Of a stretch of DNA of 64,000 bases, positions 1-11,640 are shown piece after piece. Location: positions 441,459-505,458 of the forward strand of contig MNCI01007684.1 in the NCBI GenBank assembly GCA_015680685.1, given 5' to 3'. The position numbers were made by a program, and so were the translations under genes. This DNA comes from Gnetum montanum (Eukaryota; Streptophyta; Gnetopsida; Gnetales; Gnetaceae). The notes beneath the pieces were generated by a model, which was given only the letters and a program-made list of their open reading frames with translations, was not told where the DNA came from and did no database searches. The stretch's first letter is position 1; every line of letters begins with the position of its first letter.

Positions 1-869
1 CTTTGGTCATTTATGTTTAAATTCTCTTAACATTTATCCTTTTTGTATTCATGTATGATTTATCATAAGATTGGAATAAAATTTTAGTTTATTTAGTTGA
101 TATGAATATTAATTTTGTGCAAGTGAAAATGGATGGGTTTCAACTAAGAATTATGGGATTTTCCATGAGGCTACAAATTCTACTGATATTCACTGGATTG
201 TAACCTTCTTGAATAATAATTATTCCAGAAGAAAATTGGCCAACTAATTTCTATAATTACAGTCTTCCAACATTTGATTATTTGCCTCCATGTTATTTGT
301 GCCAGAAAATTCTTTTAAAATTCATGCAATTTTTTTTTCAATGAAAATATTAGGCTTTTGGTTATTTGCACAAATTTAATTGAAGAATAAAGTTACTCCA
401 ATTTAAACACAAGAAATTTTCATAAAATTCCCATATATTTTTTTACCTTTGTGTTGCACCATTTCTTTGAATGTCCCAAGTACAATAATATATTTCCTTT
501 AAAGTAATATTTATAGAATTTTAAAAAATAAATAGTAGTGTTTGTTTCTTAAGTTATAAGATTAAAGTTCAAGCATAAGTATAAACACCTAAAATAATTT
601 AATTGGCAATAATGAGGTGTTAGCTTAGTGGTAAGACTCTTGATTTGGAAACTTGAAGTTATAGGTTTGATTTTGGTGGGCTATATTGTTTTAGTGGTAA
701 ATGTTATTTAAAAAAATATTTTGGTTTCAAACACCCTTTCCGTTGAAATGATTTAAATAATAGAAATCAAAATTTTTACCATTAAGTATAAGATAATTTT
801 ATAAAATATATCAAAATTTAAGCTAAAGCTTATTATCTTGTTACATAAGAGGTTACCAATTAAAGTAAC
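1..869 (+). repeat. Duplicated THO5-gene segment, copy 1 (intronic part)
   Basis: This stretch is about 85-90% similar by eye to 23150-24016 and 45125-46000. Shared landmarks are a GGTCATTTATG start, a tRNA-like block and the end AGGTTACCAATTAAAGTAAC. The two paralogues run on into THO complex subunit 5 exons, so this is most likely intron of that gene. No exon is visible in this copy. It ends exactly where element E1 begins; bases 865-869 (GTAAC) match the target-site base composition seen around element C. Confidence 0.75.
614..685 (+). repeat. tRNA-derived SINE-like head (copy 1)
   Basis: A block of about 72 bases has an A-box-like TAGCTTAGTGG near its start and a B-box-like GGTTTGATTTT at 663-673, with tRNA-like spacing. 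The acceptor arms do not pair well, so a functional tRNA is unlikely. The same block sits at the same place in the other two duplicated segments, so it was one insertion made before the duplication. It is followed by a T/A-rich tail with no clear end. Confidence 0.5.
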
Positions 870-1736
870 TAATGAGTGGTGGAGTAATCCAACACACAAC
901 TATACAAATCATAAATGTTTCATATGTGACCAAATTGTAATTTATGGACGAGGAAATGTGATTATGCTAGTAATTGGTTTAAGCTCGAGACCATTGTCTT
1001 CCCACTTGGAGTTAGTGAAGTCTACATGTATGGTTTAGCTCACAGTGGGGTATAAGATCTATTGATGTTGTTTAGCCATCTGGCTCCTAGTGAACATGGT
1101 GAAGTTTAAAGAGTTTTTAAGTCTAAGTCTAACTAAAATAGTAAACAAATCTATTCTATCCTAAGGTTATGGGTAACTGGTCCTAACCTTCCATACACAC
1201 CCTAGGCTTCAGGTAACTACTACTAGGATTATCAAGTACTTTTCTACTAGGCGAACCAAGCGATAGCACTACTAGGTTACCAAGCAATTACACTTAAGTG
1301 TTCAAGATTAGTTGTACTCATCCCACTTAATAATAGTAATAGTAAAGTGCATGGAAACGTAAACATTAATTAAGAAGAGAGTATATATTATTCTAAGTAA
1401 AATAGTAAACTAAGAGAATGTTGTAATAGTATGAAATAGCTTGATCTTTATTGTTGATCACACTTGTGCCCAAGTACAAGATGCTAGAACAAAGACTCGG
1501 TATAGTACATCACACCACACTACAGGCATTCACACTTCTAAGTGCTAAAGACTAACTCATGAAAATAAACTACAAGAGTTACACTACTATTGAATGAAAA
1601 CTTATATTGGATTCATGTGCCTAAGTTCTATATCTATAAGCTGACATGTGTCTCGTGATATTGCATATACAATAACATAGCTAGTGCTATGATATAATAT
1701 ATTTGATATCACAGTCCAAAAAATTTTAATTTATCA
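870..1736 (-). repeat. 3' LTR of family-1 element E1
   Basis: This 867-bp LTR begins TAATGAGTGG (TGATGAG mutated) and ends TTATCA on the plus strand, and is similar along its length to the LTRs of element C. A decayed GATATC palindrome region lies at about 1650-1722 beside a TATA-like site at 1630-1641. Its inner edge is followed by a polypurine tract on the minus strand (1737-1751). It sits at the same base of the host segment as element C. Confidence 0.8.
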
Positions 1737-1916
1737 TACCTCACAACTGACTAAAAACATGTCCTCGAGTTAAAACAAAATGAGGATAGAGTTCCTTAAA
1801 AAATTGGGAGGTAGATTTACATGACACTTTATGCTATAATGGTGTTTTTACAAAAACAACACAAGACATGATAAAAAAACCTTTGATAAAAAAAATTGAA
1901 TGAAGGTTGATATATC

Positions 1917-4360
1917 CTATGATTCCTAGTGGTGGTGGCTCCTACATCAATTACTCCCCCTTGTCGTTAGGCTTCTAGAATTTGTATTTGTTCAAGAGTG
2001 CTTGAAGTTTCTCCTCCTATGTTCTTAGGTTATGTACCATCCATGCTTGTTGTGCAATATGTGATGAAGTGCATACATCCCATGGACATGGTAGCTACAA
2101 AAACAGTTGATTCACTTTAACACACCATGCTGCAAACTGCCTCCACTCTTCTTCAAATGCTTTGGCCTTGGCTCGTAACTCATGATAATCAAACAATCTT
2201 CTAGCCAAATTTGTTGCAACATCCTTTTGCCCTTGGTAGTTAGCCTTAATTGTTTCTAGTTCAAATATTACCACCTAAAGTTTTTACAAAGCATCTTTTC
2301 TATCTACAAACTCTTTTTCGTGCAATGCATACATGGTTGCTACTTGTTGTTGAAGTTCATTTCTAGGCCTACTTGTTGTTAACATGGCCAAGTTTGCATA
2401 ATGAAGATTAGGTAAACCCATGTATTCTTTCAGATCCTCTATCTGCAAGTCTTTATTTTTGACTTTTGTTTGATTGATGTGAGCATAACTATCCAAGATG
2501 TGTTTCCAGGCTAGATTATACACTAATATGAAATTGATTCAGACTTTAGCCATCTGGATCTTCTTCTCATTGATTTGCTTATACATTCCCACCTTGTCAC
2601 AAATGTGTTCCTTGAGCTTTTCATGTTTCTTAGCTTTATGTTGCCATGTGTTGATCTCAATAGTTGACTTCTTTCTAATTGCACATACCTCTTTCATTAA
2701 GAGGGCCTTGTTTTCTCTTGCTAAGTGGTTCATGTCTTAGTTAACCCTCATAAGTCGTTCCCTTAACTAATGGATGCTTTCCTCTAAAATTTTCTCTTTC
2801 TTTTTAACATTGATTAACCTAGTATTATTTTCAGTGAGTTGTGTGTTTTCTTCTTATGCTGTAGTGAGTGCCTTAGCATGTGAGTATGCCTGCGCTTCTA
2901 CTACTAAGGCATTCCACACCATTTTCTTAGTTTCTTCTTCCATTTTCTTATTCTACTTTATTAGGTAGTTAATTTACTCTATTCTAAATTGGTTTACTTA
3001 TTCAGGAAAAACATAGTGCATTGGATCTCTACGTTTAACCCTTAATGTCACAAGCTTTTCTTGTAGTTTAAGGATCTCAACTTCTGCATGCTTCACCCTA
3101 GTCTCTGCCATGGCCAGCTTGTCCAAAATAGTTTTCATTACTTGTCTAATCTATAGTAGTTAATCTAGCACATCCTCATGATCAACAAGAGTCATTGAGG
3201 TACCACCTAACATTTGAGCATTCTTTTCTTTAGTTAAATTAGCTAGCAACACAATAGGTACGTTGAAAGATTCCTTGATATGATCTGTGATCATTTCTGT
3301 GGCTCCCACTACATCTTGGTGCTACATAATCATAACCATGGATGCATCTCCTATTTCAAGCATCACTTGGAATAATGCAACATTCCTAGAGATATATTGT
3401 GACCATTGGGCCTCTCCTCTTGACTGCAAATACATCTATCCACTTACAGGATCTATGGAAACTATGGAATGTATAAAATTATCAATTACTTTGTAGAGGT
3501 TGGCCTCCTCCTATGTTTCCCAATTGATAGTCTTTGTGATTTGTTATAGATGTCTCATTGATGGTCTATAGTCCTGCGTTAGCGGTGGTGGAGCTTGCTA
3601 TTGTTGCTGTTGATCACTGGGTTCCACTTGTTGTTGTTGTTTAGTGGTTTGTGTGGTTTCCCTAGCTTCTATTTCTTCCTTCACTTGATCTTTCTTTGGT
3701 GGTGTTGGCTTGAGCATTCCAACATATGATGCATTTTGGACCTTCTTGAGGATGTCATTAGTGTACCCTAGGATTTCAGCATGTTTTCATAGCTTTTTGA
3801 TTAGACAATGAAATGGAAGTGTAAGCTTCCCTACGTTCTTTTCTTCAAACCAACTTTGAATTTCCATAAAATAGAGCTATGTGAGATTGGCATTGTACTT
3901 TTCCATTAGAATCACACTTCCTCTAGCCACATAGGTAGACAATCTATTCAATCTCTTTGTCGGAAATAGGTGGCATGTGCCAATTTTGAAATAAATTCTT
4001 TCCTCCAAAGTTAACTCATTATACTCCTTATCTTCTTTACCATATGTCCTCTTTAACAATAGTTTTCTAGTTTCTTTGTCTGATCTTATGAACAAATGTG
4101 CTAATCTTGCCCCTTCATTGGGCACGTCCAAAGCTTCAAATATCACCTTGACTGAATATGAAATGAAGACTCCTTCGATGTTGACCATAGTATCCTCTTT
4201 CTTATTATGCTAGAATTGGTAAGTCACCCCTAGATACCATTTTCCACTATTTGAAAGGATGGTCCATAGTGGTGATACTTGGAGTTGCATCCTTACTACC
4301 TCTGGAAGAAACTCTACAAATGGACTAAAGTTCATCTTCAAAGTTACTATGGTTAGGAGT
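1917..4360 (-). pseudogene. Second ORF of E1: plant-transposon-like domain plus coiled coil, decayed
   Basis: Read on the minus strand, this matches the second ORF of elements B and C in order. A domain at about 4190-3870 has LTLEERIYFKIGTCHLFPTK followed by a YVARG motif. Next comes a Gln-rich, low-complexity stretch near 3600-3660, then about 500 codons of Lys/Glu-rich, coiled-coil-like sequence. The end, EPPPLGII then stop at 1917, matches EEPPPPGTT in B. The first domain resembles the 'putative plant transposon protein' domain seen near plant gypsy elements; that is from memory, without a search. Many stops and frameshifts show it is dead. Similarity to C ends near 4360, so the N-terminal part is missing. 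Function unknown. Confidence 0.6.
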
Positions 4361-5477
4361 CTCTTCTCTTGGATGATTTGTTGCAACATTTATAGATAGC
4401 CACATCCTCTATCACTATTATAATTAATACATTGATACAGAAATTAAAATGATAACCTACTCCCTCACTATCGTAACTAATACATTGAAGAATCACAAAG
4501 ATGCAAGTATTCTTTAGCCACGTCACCTGGGCCAGGGGTTGGAAGAGCACAAGCTAGAAAAATGTCAAACCTAATTCCAAAACACTCCTTCAAATGATAC
4601 TTGAGCTTGGTTTCATTCTCATAAATGTTTTCAAAATATCTGTTGGTCCATTGTAGGGCTAGAGCATAGCCCTTTGCCACCATTATCTTTTCCACAACAT
4701 CATCTTCATGTGTTTTGTTCTAGCACTATTAAAACCAAAATCAAAATAGATAACCCATATAAACTGGTAAATCCTAGCATACCATCATGTATGCATGTGA
4801 TTTTATTATAGCTTTGTGTTTGGTGGAAGTGTGTAGGTAGGGATGGATAACATTGGTTAATGAAAAAATAAAAAGATATCTAACTAGTCTTTTTATTTTA
4901 ACCAAAGAAGGATAAGAATACCCTTAATGTTTACAAATCCAAGCTTGTACTAATGATATGAATAATAAGTTTTCCTTTAATAAAAGTAAAGTTTCATTCA
5001 TTATTTCATTTTAATGCACTTTAAATGGATTGCACCACGTTGGTTCAATGTTATGACACCAAATTCTAACATTATCACTAACACTTGATACTTGTGTTTG
5101 GGCACTCTTACCTATCCATCATTAGGAGTGTCATGGCCCATCACAATTGCATGATGTCATATTGATTGGCATTGTATCCTTGATTTCATAATGAGCAACT
5201 TAAAAATGAAGTTCATTGGCTCCAATCAAGATTTCACATTGTCCGTTAGTGGATATCTTGCATTTTTATATGAAAATTTAACTCCTCACATGTTTTTATA
5301 GGATCAATTTTTGCAACCAAGAGGATCAGTTTGGGAGGCACCAGGAAGCTGAAGATGCAAGCTCTCAACTTTAAAAACCTTGATCTATGATCTCCATACC
5401 ACAGCCTAGTTGCTTGCCATGGATCTCCATACTACACATTCCAACATGGCTTCTCACCTTCCTTGCCTATTCCTATG
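4361..5477. other. Unassigned sequence with one exon-like ORF
   Basis: Sequence after the E1/C similarity breaks off. Apart from the exon-like ORF listed separately, I see no LTR, PBS or known coding domain. It may be host sequence or the remains of an older insertion. It joins a family-2 LTR edge at 5478. Confidence 0.4.
4477..4695 (-). pseudogene. Unrecognised exon-like ORF, about 72 codons
   Basis: An open frame with balanced, non-repetitive amino-acid use starts MEKIMVAKGYALALQW and contains FGIRFDIFLACALPTPGPGD. It is unlike retrotransposon gag, pol or the coiled-coil ORF, and is absent at the corresponding place in element C. It reads like a conserved host protein segment and could be a captured or residual exon, but I do not recognise the family. 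No confident splice sites or start context are seen. It is on the same strand as the nearby subtilase fragment and element D1. Confidence 0.3.
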
Positions 5478-6960
5478 TGTTGATGCATAAATTTTGGACA
5501 CATCAACACCCAAGAAACTTATTTAGGAAGACTATTACCTAGTACATGTCTTGTATGGGTATGGAAACGTGGGAATAGTCTTAGTTGGTTGGGAAATGTG
5601 GTGTTTCATGATGTATAAAGTTGCTAGTAAGTGAAATAATTTCAACAAGGAAATAAATGGCAGAAAGACAACCATTTGCTCAATAATAAAACTTGTAGAT
5701 AGAGAAAACATGAAATTAAAGTAGAAAATAGTTGACAACTTAGACAATATTAATGTAGGTTTAGAAATAAAATAGGTCATGTGTTTAAACTATAGCACAT
5801 AGACCTAAATTCATAAAAAAATGATAGAATGGGACAATAACTTAGCTTAAAACGAGCACAAATGTAACAACCTCTAGTGGCTCTAGTTGAAGTAAGGTTG
5901 CCTTCGCTAGCTAGTCATCATATGTTTTCTCATCATCGTCATTGTCGTCAAAGGTAATTGTAGCCATGTCGATGGTGCTGGCATTGTTAGGTGTTGCTGC
6001 TCATAGCAACGTTGCCACTAGTGGCATCCACTACCATGCAGAAAACCCTACTACATAGATATGAAAACCCCATTGTGCAGGGATGCACTAATACACGTTA
6101 TCGTTCATGCCACACGTCATCTGCTACTTGCTATGCACCACCATGCACAACTACAACCACCTAATTCCATTGACGCTAACCACCACATCTTGCTACTCAT
6201 GCCTGCTGCTTTCTACTAGTTACCATGTGTTTGCTACTGATGCACACTACCACTGCCACACATTGTTGCTACCACCAATGTGCATCATCGTTCATCGTTT
6301 TTGTGCATTGTCATTTGCTGTTATTAACGTGAGCCACCATTCATGCCTACTAGAATCATTCACCATCATTGTTCATAGCTGTGGCATGCCACCTATAGCT
6401 CCTGCACAACCATTACCTACCTCTTGCAACATCTTGCACATTGCTTGATGCTTGTTGCTTGCCAACACTTGTAGATGCTGAGAGAGAGGAAGGCCTAAAG
6501 ATCCCCGATTGATCCCCCAAAGATGATGTCAATTCCCTCCTCCCCCCCCCCTCATCATCATCATAGGTCCTACCTCAGCTACTACATGTTACCTACTATC
6601 CACTACCACACACTGCCCACCCTTCGTTGCCACTCATTGACTGCCATTCACTACTGTCGATCTTAACATCACACTCTCACTATCGTGGGCAACATGATGT
6701 CCATCACTGCATGACCACTACCTGTAATGTTTACTACTACTGTTGCACATCACTTACATGTTTGCAACTACTAGAGAGAGGAAGACTAAGATCTTGATTT
6801 ACCTCAATGCTTTTATAAATATATCCTTGCTAGTGCCATTGAATGCCCATATTTCACGTTCACCACCACTACGTTAGTTACACCATGTATGTAGCCACTG
6901 CATCTACCACCAATTTGTAATGTCACCACCACATGAAACATCTGTTGCTCTATGCGCATT
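5478..6960 (-). repeat. Partial family-2 (D-type) LTR
   Basis: It begins TGTTGATGCATAAATTTTGG, as do both LTRs of D2 (24506, 42895), and the first 130 bp or so align well. The rest has the same character, with CAC/CAT-rich and AGAGAGAGG-rich stretches and a C-run at about 6543-6552. The distal 350 bp or so of the D2 LTRs (its 5' end on the minus strand) has no counterpart here. In its place the sequence passes into a subtilase pseudogene. Most likely a truncated 3' LTR of D1 or a separate relic; the upper edge is approximate. Confidence 0.55.
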
Positions 6961-6984
6961 AGTTTAAAGTTCTTTAAGAGTGAT

Positions 6985-7605
6985 AGAACCTTTTAAATTT
7001 GAAATGTTATGAAAGGATAATTAAAATTGTGAATGCTTGGTTTCTTGGTAGGGCAGTTAAAACTCTTTTCCATGATGGCCTTGATTTTTGTTGAGTTATA
7101 TTTCAAGCTGTAGAAAAATTTCATGTAGTCTTCATTGGACAAGTCATACACTAGGTTAGGGCTAACTACCTTGTTTAGATCTACATGACCTAAACCATAG
7201 TTGAAGGGGGCCATTTGCTCCATGCAATGCATTCATAATGTTTATCCTATCATTGTTCATTTTTTTGGTTATGGTCAAGATTGTCGACTTGATAGCTACT
7301 GGACTCCATTGTGGGTGTGCTTCCCTTAACAAGGCTGCAACACCAGAGATGTGTGGACATGACATGGAAGTTTTGGAAATAATGTAAAATCCACATGTCT
7401 TTTGTCAAAGGAAAGGCCTGTGGAAGATGATGCTCTGGAATATGTTGTAAGAATGTTTAGCCTTGGAGTTGTTATATCAAGCTTTACTATATCATTTGTA
7501 AGACTATTTGGTCCTTGAGATGAGAAGGCTACCATCATTGGGCCAAGTCTTGTATCTAGTTTTGTAGTTACATGTATATTGGGTAGAATGAAGAAACTAC
7601 TTTTT
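6985..7605 (-). pseudogene. Subtilisin-like serine protease (plant subtilase) fragment
   Basis: Three frames on the minus strand join into the C-terminal half of the catalytic domain of a plant subtilase (peptidase family S8). In order they give GPMMVAFSSQGPN, then [15 protein letters not shown] with the catalytic-serine motif, then [24 protein letters not shown] and FNYPFITFQI. The usual SGTSMSCPH appears as SKTSMSCPH, and frameshifts fall near 7390 and 7220. Nothing upstream (Asp and His catalytic regions) or downstream (fibronectin-like domain) is visible. Only about 200 codons of a protein usually near 750 remain, so it is a dead fragment. It has no visible intron and runs in the same direction as D1, so capture by a retrotransposon is possible. 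Confidence 0.85.
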
Positions 7606-8241
7606 ATTCGGTTATCCTAAATGAGATAGATGGCTATAAATATGCATGAGGCATGACATTCATGCTTGAATGTATTTAATGTTTTAAACTTTTAAATACA
7701 TATTTAAGGGTAAAAAATTAACATTTGAGACAACCTTTCATAAACTACACAACCTAAAACATGCTTGGAAACCCATAGTATTTTGAGGCTTATTGATCAT
7801 GGCCAATGTTAATGGATGACAATGATCTCTTATAACAATAAATGATTTAAAGGTTGCATGATACCTCTCATTGAAAGCATCCTTATTCAAATTGCAAAAC
7901 CATACCCTAGTGATTAGACCAATAAGTCATGGCCTTGTGCCTAGTATGGGCAATGTTGGCATCAACACTTAGCCCCCAAACTAGAAATTGCATGCAAGTG
8001 CAAGGAATAGAAAAACCATAGAAATCTTAAAAGAAGATTCAAAAGATAGAGAATTGAAAAGATCATAAAACATAGAAAAATTAAAATTTGAAAGCCAACT
8101 ATACTGATCTAAACATGATTAAAATAATTATATAATCAAGAGAGAACTACACATGAGAAACCCTTAGCATACCATCTTATTTAATCAAGATCAAAACCTA
8201 TGCTCTTTATAAATCATAACTTTAACTACATAGATACATAT
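7606..8241 (-). mobile_element. 3' untranslated part of element D1, distal piece
   Basis: From about 7790 to 8241 the sequence matches 26370-26790 of D2 (shared AAAGGTTGCATGATACCTCT and ACTAGAAATTGCATGCAAG). It is therefore the D1 region between integrase and the 3' LTR. Bases 7606-7790 match nothing I recognise. The match stops at 8241, where element A is inserted, and resumes at 15328. Confidence 0.65.
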
Positions 8242-9034
8242 TGATGAGCCACGATATCGTGTCGGCCCCTATGATATCACATACGCAATATTGCAGCCCA
8301 TCGCAATGCTTATAAATAAGGTAGCTTTCCCTATTTTAGGCATCTAGATCTAGACCCTTAGCTAAGCTATAGTAATTTTACCATTCCAGAGTTAGAATAA
8401 TTTCCATGTGCCTGTAGTAGGAGTCTCAAAGTGAATGGATCTTTATTCGAGCAAGTTGTACTTGAGCACACATTTGTGTATGGCAATAAAGATGAACTTT
8501 CTGATAAACCTGGCAACATGTGGACTAAGCTAAATAGGATTTAATTACTATTAAATGTTTAAATTATTTCTTAGATAATTAATCTCTCTCAACCCTTGAC
8601 TCTCCTAGTTAAGTGCATTCAGCACGACTGCTTCAAGCACGTGTCTAACACTTGGTAACCTAGTAACGAGTAGCATTTGGTAATCCCAGTAGTGCTACAT
8701 TGGTTCAGGGTATGTGCAGCAAGTGGGAATGGATACTGATGCTAGGAAAATTAGAACTTAGTTAGTGAATAGTTAATGGAAGTTAGTCATTTAGTTCTCT
8801 TCACCTTTCCCCATTATCATAGGAGTTAAAAAGATAAAAGATAAAAATCATAAACCTCAAGCTTACTTAACCATAAAACCATGAAAATACAAGTAATTTG
8901 GGAAAGACAACGATTGATTAACCTTAAGTGTTCCATTAGGGCACGTAAGCACTTAGTCCTTGGAGTTTGACTGGATTGCGCATGAGATGCTCACATTCGT
9001 ATGGTCAAGTATAGGGGTACCTTGCCACTCATCA
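8242..9034 (+). repeat. 5' LTR of element A
   Basis: It starts TGATGAGCCACGATATCG and ends CACTCATCA. A palindromic array at about 8250-8310 is followed by TATAAATA at 8311-8318. It aligns along its length with 14523-15327. Confidence 0.9.
8250..8320 (+). promoter_or_regulatory. U3 GATATC array and TATA box of element A
   Basis: CGATATCGTG, GATATCACATACGC and related pieces lie just upstream of TATAAATAAG. The 3' LTR equivalent is at 14530-14609. This is the expected position of the promoter and start of transcription for an LTR. Confidence 0.6.
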
Positions 9035-9035
9035 T

Positions 9036-9054
9036 TGGTGCCGTTGTTGAGAAC
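9036..9054 (+). other. Primer-binding site of element A (tRNA-Asp type)
   Basis: TGGTGCCGTTGTTGAGAAC follows the 5' LTR after one base. It differs from the plant tRNA-Asp complement TGGCGCCGTTGCCGGGGAC at a few sites, partly explained by CpG decay. Confidence 0.7.
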
Positions 9055-9149
9055 TTAGTTGTTTGTGCGCTACATAGAACATAGGAAATCATTCATATTA
9101 TTGGAAGCTAGAACGAACCCTCAGGGTTGATCAAAAGTAAAATAAGATA

Positions 9150-11640
9150 ATGGTAAACAGCACACCGAACAAGACAAAAAAGTTTTCTTCTTTGCACATA
9201 AGCACTTCACCACCTAGGAACAACACAAGAGATAATCGACAACACAACACACATAACCAAAATACGCCAGTTCCTCAACAATTCCATGTGGCATATATTC
9301 ATCATGATGGGTATATACCCAACTTTATCTTTATTCTCCATCAATATGAACAACTACATTGGAGAGACTTGGAGGGTAACATAGTGTTGCCTCCAGACCG
9401 AGCAGTCCCCAACATGCTTCTTCGTGCTCTTGCATGAATAGACATGTCACAATTATATGTGGAATAGGTTTCATGTGATTAAGACATAAGGGACTACCAT
9501 CCCACAGAAGTGCAACATCAACGGGACTTGCAACAGGAGAGTTATTACACATCATTGAAGGAAAAAAGACCCCATAACGCTCCACTCATCTTAAGCGAAA
9601 TTGAGGGTGGTAAACCTATTTCAATAGGTTCTACACAAAATGATGTTCCCCCTCTTAACGATGGTGAGGAGGTGGTGTATCAAAACCTTCACTCTACGAT
9701 TTACAACCCTAGTTTTGATCCCAACGAACACCAAGTGTTCAATGAGGAAACACAAACAAAAGATAAGGGTGGACAGTCTGATCGTCATCATGATTGGGGC
9801 CGAGACCACTAAAGAGAAGGTAGGAAACATCATCATGGTGATGGTTCTTGTTCTTATTCACCTTCATTGTCACATTCACCCTCTCCTTCAGTATTAGGAT
9901 GCAGTTATAAGGAACATAACCATGAAGATAAGGGTAAATAAAGTGAGAAACCTTGACAAAAGAGTCAAGAGCAAGGATGAGGGCATTTTAGAGAATCACA
10001 GCATAGAATAAGGGAAAGTAGGGAACCGTGTAGAAATCATAGACACTACAAAAGAAATGACCATGAAGAACCCCTACTTGCAACCCAAAGCATGTTAGAC
10101 ATCACAGAGGCCATAAGAATTCCTACAAGGCACCAAAAAGATAGCAGAATCAAGAGGTTAGACATGAATAATATCCCACAATTTGAGGGGGGATACAAAA
10201 TTGATCCTCAGAAGCACTTATAGGAATTTCATGATGCATGTTCCTTGTAGAATATTGAGAACAAATGGAAAAAGCTAAAGTTGTTTCCAAGGACACTGAT
10301 GAAAGAAGCAGAAAGTTGGTACCAATCTTTAGAATTGGAATCCATTCAAAGGTGGAGTATGATGCTAGAATTGTTTAACAATAAGTATCAAATGTACTCC
10401 CAGGTGTCCAACCTGTGAAAGAAAATCCAAGGATGGAAGAAGGGAACTCATGAACCCTTGGATGCTATCATGGGCTAATACTATGCACTGTTACATCATT
10501 GCCCAAGCCATGGTTACTCGTAGCAGGATCAACTACGTCATCCCATAGATGGACTTAGGCATGAAACAAGGAGAACCCTTGGAACATATGACCAAGGGAG
10601 ATTATCAAAGCTTAGGTCCCATTAAATCCATAGATTGCTAGAGCAAGTAGCTAAGGAAGAAGGGGAGCTATGTAAGAGAGAAAGTATGGAAGAGTACAAC
10701 CGCGATCCTTCCCTCTGAAAAGGGAGAGTGAGATTCTGTGAGGAGGAGAAAGAGTCACCACTCGAAGAGATGGTGAATAGGAAAACCTTGCCACTCCAGA
10801 AATTAACAATAGAAGTGTTGGCCAAGGTAGACCAAATGTGGGACTCCTTAGATGGTATATTTAAAATCATTCTCAAAATCATAGAGAAGTCTAAGGAGTG
10901 AAGTAGTGACTATGAAAAAAAGAAAAAAAGGGATTTTCACCATGCATGTGACTAAGGGTAAAATGGCCATCACCGAAGTGGTTGTGGATTCTGATACAGA
11001 CAATGATGGTGGATGTGAGATATGCCAGTATGACCATCCTAAGGGATTTTGCACAATAATCTCACATCTACAAGAGTCTAGGGTGTATGCACTTAACCCA
11101 CAACTTAACAAATGATAAGCACCCCGATGGTTACCTTATCCCTAAGGAAACCCAAGGCAGTTCCACCAACCTTTAATGTATTATCCATGTGGAACTCCAC
11201 CACAAGCTATTGAGCAACACTAGTAGTGGCAATACCCATAGTCATGGGGATGCCACTGCCAAGGAAACAATAACCTTACTAGTAACCGGATCCATATGGC
11301 TACTACGTTCAATAGCCAATCTCTCCACATGACTTTGTCGGTCATGTGACCCCACAATATCAGTACAAAGCTTGGGAGTATTATAGAACTCCTTCTCCTA
11401 CGGGAGACACACCACATACATACCATCCTATGAATCCATCTGCAACTCTCAGACCGATAGCTCCATTACCATCCACTCTAGCAATGCAATGGGAAATCCC
11501 CACTAAACTACAGCAATGCAATGCTACGAGAGCTATAAACCTTCAACCCGCTGCTAGTTCTAGCAACCGTACAAAGAGAAGACCTTTCTTCAAAACCAGT
11601 AGTCCAACCAAGCTCTCACAACCATAAGTGGTTAAGCCTC
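9150..11640 (+). pseudogene. Decayed gag of element A
   Basis: The first frame opens at ATG 9150 (MVNSTPNKTKKF). A gag core at about 10170-10900 contains AESWYQSLELESIQRWSMM and then HEPLDAI, matching the same part of C and G (ESWYQSLKPK, ESWYCSLKPK). This is the pattern of the plant retrotransposon gag domain (Retrotrans_gag type). A zinc-knuckle-like CEICQYDHPKGFC follows at 11014-11052, then a Pro/Gln/Tyr-rich tail. The protein would have packaged element RNA into virus-like particles in the cytoplasm. Many stops and frameshifts break it. Confidence 0.75.
11014..11052 (+). other. Non-standard zinc knuckle in gag of A
   Basis: CEICQYDHPKGFC has CX2CX3HX4C spacing, one residue shorter than the usual CX2CX4HX4C knuckle. 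The same spacing is seen in B and C. G has the first Cys but Tyr in place of the second. Confidence 0.55.

Noticed and set aside
614-685. Functional tRNA gene
   Set aside because: Promoter boxes are only approximate and the acceptor and other arms do not pair properly; all three copies are equally decayed.
2498-2968. Hydrophobic plus-strand frames with apparent membrane segments
   Set aside because: They are antisense to the coiled-coil ORF of E1; Lys/Glu-rich codons read backwards give Phe/Leu/Ser.
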